Of a stretch of DNA of 64,000 nt, positions 58,012 through 64,000 are shown piece after piece; the stretch's first letter is position 1, and each line of letters begins with the position of its first letter. Below the pieces are notes generated by a model that worked only from the letters and a program-made list of their open reading frames with translations, did no database searches and had not been told where the DNA came from. Position numbers and translations under genes: made by a program. The stretch covers positions 186,001 to 250,000 of the forward strand of contig DATJOJ010000035.1 of NCBI GenBank assembly GCA_035507035.1, given 5' to 3'. The stretch is from DATJOJ01 sp035507035 (lineage in GTDB: Bacteria; Acidobacteriota; Terriglobia; Terriglobales; Acidobacteriaceae).

Positions 58012-59319
58012 TTAGATTCCGCCGTAAACGACTTTGCCTGAAACAATCGTCGCCATGACTTTTCCCGTGAGTTGCCAGCCGTCAAACGGGGTGTTGCGGG
58101 CCTTTGAGCGGGATTTGGCGGCTTCGAAAGTCCATCGTTTTTTCGGGTCAAAAATCGTGACATCGGCATGACTGCCGCGGGCCAGCGTGCCGCGCCCGCG
58201 GAGATCCAGTACTCGCGCAGGTCCGGCGGTGAAAAGCTCGACAATTCTGTCCAGCGCGATTTTGTGCTCGCGGTGCAGCCGAGTAATTGCCAGGGCGAGC
58301 GCCGTCTCGAGTCCCGTGACTCCGAACATCGCCTTCTCAAACTCGATGATCTTTTCGTGGGTCGCGTGGGGCGCGTGATCGGTAGCGATGGCGTCGACCG
58401 TACCATCCGCCAGAGCCACCACCAAAGCTTCGCGATCAGCGGCCGAGCGCAGCGGCGGATTCATCTTGCAGTTGGTGTCGTATTCCTTAACGTCTTCATC
58501 GGTAAGGGTGAAGTGATGCGGCGTCACCTCGCAGCTCACTCGCGCTTTGCCGCGTTTGCCGCGGCGTACGGCTTTCAACGACTCAGCAGTTGAAATGTGA
58601 GCCACGTGCAAGCGCACCCCCGTAAACTGTTGCGCCATTTGAATGTCACGATCGACGATCACTGCTTCTGATCCCGCCATCATTCCGCGCAGACCCAATC
58701 GGAAGGAGGTCGCGCCTTCATTCATCGAGCAGCCTTCGGTTTGCCGCGTGTCTTCGGCGTGTTGAATGACGGGAAAGCTGATTTCCGCGCCAAGCCGCAA
58801 CGCCTCGCGCATCGTGGCTTCATTCAGGATCGGACGGCCGTCATCGCTCACAGCCACAGCACCAGCCCGCTGCAAGCCGCGAAAATCGGTCAACACCGCG
58901 CCCTTGCTGGCTTGAGTTGCGGCCGCGATGGGAAAAACGTTTACCATTGCCCCGCGCTGCGGTTGCTGGATCCAAGTCACCCACTCCGGCGAATCCACGA
59001 CCGGCGACGTGTTGGGCATGCAGCAAACCGACGTAAACCCTCCTGCCGCCGCCGCCGCGGTGCCGCTGGCAATCGTCTCTTTATAGCCTTGCCCCGGCTC
59101 GCGAAGATGGACGTGCAGATCGATAAATCCCGGCGCGACGACCAACCCGCGCGCGTCCATCGTTTGATCTGCGCCGCGAAGCTTGTTCGGCTGAGAAATG
59201 TCGGCGACCCGGCCATCGCGCAAAAGCACGTCCAGCGTGGCGTTGATCTTCATTGCTGGGTCGACGACGAGCCCGCCTTTAATCAGAATCGAACCGGGTT
59301 TGGATTTATCTTGCGCCAT
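58012..59319 (-). CDS. pyrC: Dihydroorotase PyrC (class I)
   Basis: A 435-residue amidohydrolase that closes carbamoyl-aspartate to dihydroorotate. The metal ligands are in IDLHVHLREPGQGYKETI, with the carboxylated residue around HAEDTRQTEG... and EVTPHHFTLTDED, DAIATDHAPHATHEK (Asp base). The C-terminal GTLARGSHADVTIFDPKKRW closes the barrel. It is the last gene of the pyrR-pyrB-pyrC operon, 20 bp after pyrB. No carAB or pyrDEF genes are in the window. Confidence 0.95.
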   Translation of the reverse strand: MAQDKSKPGSILIKGGLVVDPAMKINATLDVLLRDGRVADISQPNKLRGADQTMDARGLVVAPGFIDLHVHLREPGQGYKETIASGTAAAAAGGFTSVCCMPNTSPVVDSPEWVTWIQQPQRGAMVNVFPIAAATQASKGAVLTDFRGLQRAGAVAVSDDGRPILNEATMREALRLGAEISFPVIQHAEDTRQTEGCSMNEGATSFRLGLRGMMAGSEAVIVDRDIQMAQQFTGVRLHVAHISTAESLKAVRRGKRGKARVSCEVTPHHFTLTDEDVKEYDTNCKMNPPLRSAADREALVVALADGTVDAIATDHAPHATHEKIIEFEKAMFGVTGLETALALAITRLHREHKIALDRIVELFTAGPARVLDLRGRGTLARGSHADVTIFDPKKRWTFEAAKSRSKARNTPFDGWQLTGKVMATIVSGKVVYGGI

Positions 59320-59339
59320 TCGCCTCTAGATCAAGAACA

Positions 59340-60251
59340 TCATGCTTTTCCCATCGCACGTGCGAGAATCGCCATGCGCACGGGTACACCATTCTCCACT
59401 TCTTCGACGATCACCGACTGCGGGCAGTCTGCCACTTCCCAGGTCAGCTCCAACCCGCGGATAATCGGCCCGGGGTGCATCAGCAGGGCATCGGGCTTCG
59501 CCAGCTTCACGCGGGCCATCGTCATCTGGTAGCGAGTAATGTAATCCTGCAAACGGATTTTCATGCCCGCGAGCCGCTCTTTCTGTACCCGAAGAACCAT
59601 GATCACGTCGGCGCCTCGCACGGCTTCTTCGGTGCTGCGAGCAATGTGCAATCCGGGAGCCAAGCTGGTGGCCAGGTCAGGCAAGAATTCTGGAGGTCCG
59701 CACAACGTGAGGTGCGCCCCAAACTTGCTTAGAAGATGAATCGCAGAGCGCGCTACCCGGCTATGGTAGACGTCACCAATGATGACCACGCGCAGCCCGT
59801 TCAGCGTTCTTTTGTGCCGCAGAATGGTGTAAGCATCCAGTAACGCCTGCGAAGGATGCTCGTGCATACCATCGCCCGCATTAATCACCGGCACTTTAAC
59901 ATGCGTAGCCATCAGCAACGGCGCACCGGCATAGGGATTGCGAATGACCATAACATCGGCACCGACGGCTTGCAGCGTGTATGCCGTGTCCAGCAGTGAT
60001 TCGCCTTTTTCGATGCTCGATCCGCTGGAGAGTACGAGCGTGGTCATCGCTCCCATCTCTTTTGCCGCGATTTCAAACGAACTCCGGGTGCGCGTCGATG
60101 GCTCGTAAAAGAGCAGCAGTACGCGCTTGCCACGCAACAGCGGACGCGGCTTCAGCGGATTCATACGCCGCGCCGCTTTCAGCAAGCCGGTGATCTCGGC
60201 GGCGCTGAGATGTTCGATATCGAGCAGAGAACCGCGTGCCGGTTTGTTCAT
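59340..60251 (-). CDS. pyrB: Aspartate carbamoyltransferase catalytic subunit PyrB
   Basis: A 303-residue transferase for the committed step of pyrimidine synthesis (carbamoyl phosphate + aspartate). It shows the carbamoyl-phosphate loop YEPSTRTRSSFEIAAKEMGA, SLLDTAYTLQAVGAD, INAGDGMHEHPSQALLDAYT, VIIGDVYHSRVARSAI and LLMHPGPIIRGLEL. No regulatory pyrI is adjacent, as expected for the type B enzymes that pair with dihydroorotase. It lies 49 bp after pyrR. Confidence 0.95.
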   Translation of the reverse strand: MNKPARGSLLDIEHLSAAEITGLLKAARRMNPLKPRPLLRGKRVLLLFYEPSTRTRSSFEIAAKEMGAMTTLVLSSGSSIEKGESLLDTAYTLQAVGADVMVIRNPYAGAPLLMATHVKVPVINAGDGMHEHPSQALLDAYTILRHKRTLNGLRVVIIGDVYHSRVARSAIHLLSKFGAHLTLCGPPEFLPDLATSLAPGLHIARSTEEAVRGADVIMVLRVQKERLAGMKIRLQDYITRYQMTMARVKLAKPDALLMHPGPIIRGLELTWEVADCPQSVIVEEVENGVPVRMAILARAMGKA

Positions 60252-60300
60252 TCCTCGCTCAGGATGCGGGGCAACGCGCCCGCGCTTCCGAAATCTCCGT

Positions 60301-60876
60301 TCAACTTTGCTTTTCTACCAGCAGAACTTTTTCGACATTGTCCAACTCGCGCAGCTTCACTTCAATGATTTCGGTCGCCGTAGTCTGAATCTTGCGGCCA
60401 ACAAAAGCGGCCTCGATCGGCAATTCCCGGTGCCCCCGGTCGATCAGGACGCATAGTTGCACCTGTTTCGGCCTTCCCTGATCGAACAACGCATCCAAAG
60501 CGGCCCGCGTGGTGCGCCCCGTATAGAGAACGTCATCCACCAGCACGATGCTCTTCCCGGTGATCGGGAAACCGATCTCGGTTTTCTGCACGATGGGCTT
60601 GGGTCCGACCGGCGAAAGATCGTCGCGATAGAGCGTAATATCGAGCGTTCCAACCGGAACGGCCGTTTTTTCGATTCGTTGAACCATTCCTCCCAGACGC
60701 TGCGCTAGAAATACACCCCGTCGCCGAATTCCGACAATTCCCAAGTCTGCGGCCCCGTTGTTTTTCTCGATAATCTCATGCGCCAGCCGGACCAAGGTCC
60801 TCTCGATCTCCGAGGCGGACATCAATTGCGCCTTTTCCTTCAGATCGGGAGGGCGGGGTAGAGGTCTAGGAGCCAT
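60301..60876 (-). CDS. pyrR: PyrR: pyr operon regulator / uracil phosphoribosyltransferase
   Basis: A 191-residue PRTase-fold protein. The PRPP loop is IVLVDDVLYTGRTTRAALDA; the ribose/uracil region is GHRELPIEAAFVGRKIQT. PyrR binds UMP and acts on the pyr mRNA leader in many bacteria, and it also makes UMP from uracil. The frame is open to 60927, but the upstream part has no similarity. The ATG at 60876 is chosen; a TATCAT box lies 9 bp before it. A classical PyrR-binding attenuator could not be identified by eye in the 116-bp leader. It heads the pyrR-pyrB-pyrC operon. Confidence 0.93.
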   Translation of the reverse strand: MAPRPLPRPPDLKEKAQLMSASEIERTLVRLAHEIIEKNNGAADLGIVGIRRRGVFLAQRLGGMVQRIEKTAVPVGTLDITLYRDDLSPVGPKPIVQKTEIGFPITGKSIVLVDDVLYTGRTTRAALDALFDQGRPKQVQLCVLIDRGHRELPIEAAFVGRKIQTTATEIIEVKLRELDNVEKVLLVEKQS

Positions 60877-60885
60877 GAACGCAAG

Positions 60886-60891
60886 ATGATA
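60886..60891 (-). promoter_or_regulatory. Candidate -10 box TATCAT for the pyr operon
   Basis: TATCAT on the minus strand, nine bases before the pyrR ATG. The mRNA would have a leader of a few bases only. That would leave no room for an upstream RNA attenuator of the PyrR type, so the two ideas compete. Confidence 0.35.
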
Positions 60892-60992
60892 CGCGGGTAA
60901 CATGGTGCGGGGCAAGGGCTGGAGCACCGATCCCCTGCGGATGCCGCGTCCGGCCGGATGTTTAGCGATTTACAGGAGGTGCGGGGAAATCG

Positions 60993-63509
60993 TCAGCTCG
61001 TGAGCTTGCTCACCGTGCTTTGCAATTCTTGCGCAATCCACTGCGGATCGCTGTCCGGAGAAAATTGAACCGGAGCGCCAATTGTTACCCTAATCTGGCC
61101 CGGCCAGGCGAATTTCTTTCCCGCTCGTTTGATCTCAAATAGCCCGTCTATCCGCATGGGCACGATGGGAATTCGCAAATTATTCGCCAACAACCCGATC
61201 CCGGCGCGAAACGGTCGCAGCTTGCCATCCAGAGTATGATGGCCTTCTGGGAAAACCAGCACGCTATAGCCTCGATCCACGCACTCCCCCGCATAGGCAA
61301 AGCTCTCGCGGAAGGCTGCTTCGCGCGGCAGAGGAAAGAGATTGAGCAACGACACTCCTAGAAACCACCTTGTCCGATCGTAGAGACGCAAGAACACGTT
61401 CCGCGTCGTCGGCGGCGTGCGCAAAATCTCGAGCGCTTCCCCTCCCGTCGCGATCGCCAGCTTATGCCGAAGATGTGCTGGCAAAGCGGTTAAGACGAAT
61501 CCCGGATCGATGTCGTCGATGTGATTGCAAATTACGAGTACCGGCCCCCGCACATTGCGCACGTTTTCTCGTCCTCTCACTCGTGGCCATCCCAACAATA
61601 AAACCGAGGGCCGCAGCAGCGCATAATGCACGATCGTGCGAACCGATCTAATCGCCCAACCTAGCGCCCAGCGCGGATAGTGGTATCTGGCCGCCTGCGG
61701 AATATCGCCGCGCAGCATGCGGTCAAGATCGCCGACCGTCTTGAGAGCCGCAAACCGGGTCTCCGAAAGATCTACCTGATACCGATCTTCGAGCGCGCTC
61801 ATCAATGCGACTCGATCCAGTGAGCTGAGATTCAGGTCGGTGTCGAGGTTTGCGTTCGCCGAGAGTTCTTTGGGCATCCGCCCTGTCACCCGTCGCATGA
61901 GCTCCGCCATCGAACTCGCACTCACTTGCTTGCCCGATAACTGCGCTAAGGCTGTCTGTTGAATAAGGTTTCTTCGTGGTTTCTGGGTAGCGGTCCGCGG
62001 GAAGTCTTCTTCCTTCCACACCAGCCAATGATTCATTCGCTGATACTCTGCCAAGCCTTCATTGGCCCTCTGCACGACAGCCGCAGGCTGCTCTGCCCCG
62101 TCGCGAAGAATGACTACGGCGCAGGGCTCAGCATTTCCATCTCGCGGCAAGCCGACTACAATTGCGTCCTTCACCTCCGGTTGGCGCCGGAGGGCCGTCT
62201 CCAGATCTTCTGCATAAACGTTCATTCCTGCCGGCGTGACCAGAACTTCTTTCTTCCGACCCTTGAAATAAAGATTGCCGGCGGCATCGAGTTCGCCGAT
62301 ATCGCCCGTTCCATACCATCCCTCGTTGCCGGAGACCGGTTGCTGGCCATTTCCGGTCCAATAGGAGGACGCCACGCCCCCTCCGCGCACCAGAATCTCT
62401 CCGTCGGACGCCAGTTTGACTTCGCGTCCAGGCAGCACTTTGCCAATCGATCCCTTGCCCAAACGAAACGGATGGTTCACGCTGACCAGCGAAGTCGTCT
62501 CGGTCAATCCGTACCCTTGAATTACCGCGTAGCCGAGCCGGTCCCAAAATTCCTCGGTCGTGCGATCGAGGGCCGCGCCACCCGAAATAAAAGCCCAGAA
62601 CTTCCATCCGAATCGTCGGCGGATGCGGCGGAAAATCCACCATCGGCGGAGGAAATGCCGATTTTTCGAGGACTGGAATTTCTCCCGAAATTGCTCGACG
62701 GAACCCTCTGCTTCCAGGTCCATCTCGATCTTCTCTTTTAGCGATTGCAGCATGCGCGGCACGGCGACCAGGACAGAAACGCGCTCCCGCCGAATGGTGT
62801 TCAACACCGCGGCGGGTTTCAGGGTGTCATGAAAAATTACTGTTCCGCCCATCAGTTGAGGCAAGAAGATCGCAAGGAATTGGCCAAAAACGTGGCTCAG
62901 CGGCAACAGATTCAGAAAGCGAACCGGATGCACAAACCGCTCGTACTTGAGGTATTTCTCGATCTCAGAGTCAAGCGGCGCGACATTCGCCAGGACATTT
63001 CCATGCGTGATTACAACCCCTTTAGGTTCGGCCGTCGTGCCCGAAGTAAACACAATTTCGAGCGGATCGGAGAGCGTGATATCGGCGGCTGGATAGGATT
63101 CACCAGAGTGTTTCGTCAGCAAATCGGCCAAATTTTCCAAGACCAGCGAATCGACATTGGCTTGTGAGTGCTGCCGTGAACACACCACTAACCTGGCACG
63201 CACTTGTCCATAAACCCGTGCACCGAAATCCTCGGTAGCGATGTCATCCAGAGGCACCACTACGACCCCGCGCAGCGCGCATCCCAGAAAAACCGCCACC
63301 CACTCGGCAGAATTCGCCCCCCAGAGGAGAACGCTTTCGCCCTGGCCAATCCCGCGCACTTCCAATTCGCGAGCAAACTGAAATGCTGTTTCGGCAACCT
63401 GCCGATACGACCATCGCACGGTGCGATACCCTCGGCGCTGCACAAAAGCGATTTCATTCCCGCGGCGCAGGAATTCCGGCACGAACTCGGCAAGGGAGCT
63501 GCGCTCCAT
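60993..63509 (-). CDS. Acyl-CoA/acyl-ACP synthetase-ACP-acyltransferase fusion
   Basis: An 838-residue protein with three domains. The AMP-binding (ANL) domain (~1-500) has SGTTAEPKGV (S156), the QGYGLTETTS A5 motif, and TGDIG. An acyl-carrier domain (~545-605) has the attachment-like serine S563 in DLNLSSLDR. A PlsC-type acyltransferase domain (~640-838) has CNHIDDIDP (N662-H663, D668) and FPEGHHTLDGKLRPFRAG. It would activate a fatty acid, load it on its own carrier and transfer it to a phospholipid or similar acceptor. The layout resembles Aas-type remodelling enzymes but with an added ACP. It is not overlapped with pyrR (116 bp gap). Confidence 0.9.
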   Translation of the reverse strand: MERSSLAEFVPEFLRRGNEIAFVQRRGYRTVRWSYRQVAETAFQFARELEVRGIGQGESVLLWGANSAEWVAVFLGCALRGVVVVPLDDIATEDFGARVYGQVRARLVVCSRQHSQANVDSLVLENLADLLTKHSGESYPAADITLSDPLEIVFTSGTTAEPKGVVITHGNVLANVAPLDSEIEKYLKYERFVHPVRFLNLLPLSHVFGQFLAIFLPQLMGGTVIFHDTLKPAAVLNTIRRERVSVLVAVPRMLQSLKEKIEMDLEAEGSVEQFREKFQSSKNRHFLRRWWIFRRIRRRFGWKFWAFISGGAALDRTTEEFWDRLGYAVIQGYGLTETTSLVSVNHPFRLGKGSIGKVLPGREVKLASDGEILVRGGGVASSYWTGNGQQPVSGNEGWYGTGDIGELDAAGNLYFKGRKKEVLVTPAGMNVYAEDLETALRRQPEVKDAIVVGLPRDGNAEPCAVVILRDGAEQPAAVVQRANEGLAEYQRMNHWLVWKEEDFPRTATQKPRRNLIQQTALAQLSGKQVSASSMAELMRRVTGRMPKELSANANLDTDLNLSSLDRVALMSALEDRYQVDLSETRFAALKTVGDLDRMLRGDIPQAARYHYPRWALGWAIRSVRTIVHYALLRPSVLLLGWPRVRGRENVRNVRGPVLVICNHIDDIDPGFVLTALPAHLRHKLAIATGGEALEILRTPPTTRNVFLRLYDRTRWFLGVSLLNLFPLPREAAFRESFAYAGECVDRGYSVLVFPEGHHTLDGKLRPFRAGIGLLANNLRIPIVPMRIDGLFEIKRAGKKFAWPGQIRVTIGAPVQFSPDSDPQWIAQELQSTVSKLTS

Positions 63510-63667
63510 GAATGCAAGGGTAGCGCATTCAAGAGTTTTGCGAGTTTTCGGCCGTTGCCCCTTGATTTTCTCAGGGATGCTTGAATAAAATGCCGACTTC
63601 TCGACGCTGAGACAAGATGTTTGTTGAGGATTCGTTCGCGGAACTCCCCGCGCGGAGGGATCAGTCG

Positions 63668-63763
63668 ATGAGTATTGTTGTCTGGACAGTATTGCGCAAG
63701 TTGCCTAAGCCTGCTTTGCTGGCGGTGTTCGTCTTCTTCCTTACCGCCATGGCACGGGCCTAA
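63668..63763 (+). CDS. 31-residue signal-peptide-only open frame (possible broken secreted gene)
   Basis: A strong GGAGG precedes an ATG. The 31 residues end in a signal-peptidase-like site (MSIVVWTVLRKLPKPALLAV, then FVFFLTAMARA) and then stop at TAA. It looks like a signal peptide without its protein; downstream frames do not continue it in an obvious way. It may be a genuine small membrane protein or the remnant of a secreted gene. Confidence 0.4.
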   Translation: MSIVVWTVLRKLPKPALLAVFVFFLTAMARA

Positions 63764-63851
63764 GAATTTTCGCGGATTTCCTAGTTTGGATTTCCCATTT
63801 CATCGCAAGAGCAGAATGCGTCCGCGCCATTCGCGAAGCACGGACGCCACG

Positions 63852-64000
63852 TTATTTCAGCTTTGTGACCGTCACTTCTAGCTGAAACTGCCGCTTCGAG
63901 TTGGGATCGTCGACACTGCCTATAACCGTGGGTCGGCCCGGAACCACCACTGTGCTGGCGTTGATCCGCATTTGGCGCAGTACGGGCATGCTGTTGCCGC
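63852..64000 (-). CDS. Partial protein, C-terminal 48 residues
   Basis: The last part of a gene that enters from the right edge: NSMPVLRQMRINASTVVVPG, then RPTVIGSVDDPNSKRQFQLE, then VTVTKLK and TAA. The all-beta pattern with a PGRPTVIGSVDD turn resembles C-termini of secretin-like or TonB-type beta domains, but no family is certain. Confidence 0.55.
   Translation of the reverse strand, partial: GNSMPVLRQMRINASTVVVPGRPTVIGSVDDPNSKRQFQLEVTVTKLK

Noticed and set aside
1..64000. CRISPR arrays, prophage or toxin-antitoxin system
   Set aside because: No regularly spaced repeats, phage structural genes, integrase or typical paired small toxin-antitoxin genes were found.

Overview
The window looks like part of an acidobacterial chromosome (Acidobacteriota, class Terriglobia / Koribacter-like). 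It is moderately GC-rich and fairly compact. It carries gene families that are abundant in that group: membrane-anchored Ser/Thr kinases fused to TPR or WD40-like propellers, secreted VWA and PEGA proteins, large secreted proteins with a VPYALKAADAQTLGG block, and many small secreted proteins of unknown function. No 16S/23S rRNA, tRNA, CRISPR array, prophage or complete IS element was seen. The species assignment is inference from gene content.

Layout. 1-17.6 kb: cell-wall genes (a truncated TPR protein and a lytic transglycosylase), a Rieske oxygenase, an aminotransferase, an aldehyde dehydrogenase, secreted proteins, phosphofructokinase, NadA, a DegP-like protease, CoaE, FolD, a DUF374 acyltransferase and a cytochrome c. 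17.6-25 kb: a frameshifted DUF488 gene, a secreted HExxH protein, a two-subunit molybdenum hydroxylase, ThiL and a membrane M23 peptidase. 26-29.3 kb: a four-gene sulfur-carrier cysteine locus (CysM, a JAMM peptidase, a ubiquitin-like carrier, and an E1-like enzyme with a rhodanese domain). 29.3-36 kb: GatB, a zinc-ribbon coiled-coil protein, an ABC-F ATPase and a Nudix hydrolase. 36-41 kb: a minus-strand operon tolC - hlyD/emrA - cytidylate-kinase-like - SDR, divergent from a TonB-like gene. 41-47 kb: an FAD oxidoreductase, thioredoxin reductase, UBP zinc finger, CDGSH Fe-S protein, proline dehydrogenase and a SirB1-type protein. 47-56 kb: two divergent receptor-like Ser/Thr kinases, a VWA protein and a large secreted protein. 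56.6-57.1 kb: an unusually long RNase P RNA. 57-64 kb: MgtC, a pyrR-pyrB-pyrC operon, a three-domain acyl ligase/ACP/acyltransferase, and a gene cut by the window end.

How genes work together. The clearest functional unit is the CysO-type cysteine locus. The E1-like enzyme would activate and thiolate the carrier, CysM would load it onto an activated serine, and the JAMM peptidase would release cysteine; this is the pathway known from Mycobacterium tuberculosis. The pyr genes form a normal pyrimidine operon with its own PyrR regulator. The efflux operon contains periplasmic and outer-membrane parts but no inner-membrane pump. Intergenic regions hold several families of dispersed inverted repeats. 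A related-looking repeat seems to be built into helix P12 of the RNase P RNA. Several genes have a -10 box only 5-6 bp before the start codon, which suggests leaderless mRNAs.

Limits. All calls come from reading the sequence and its translations by eye. Specific substrates, exact starts and family boundaries were not tested by database search or structure modelling.
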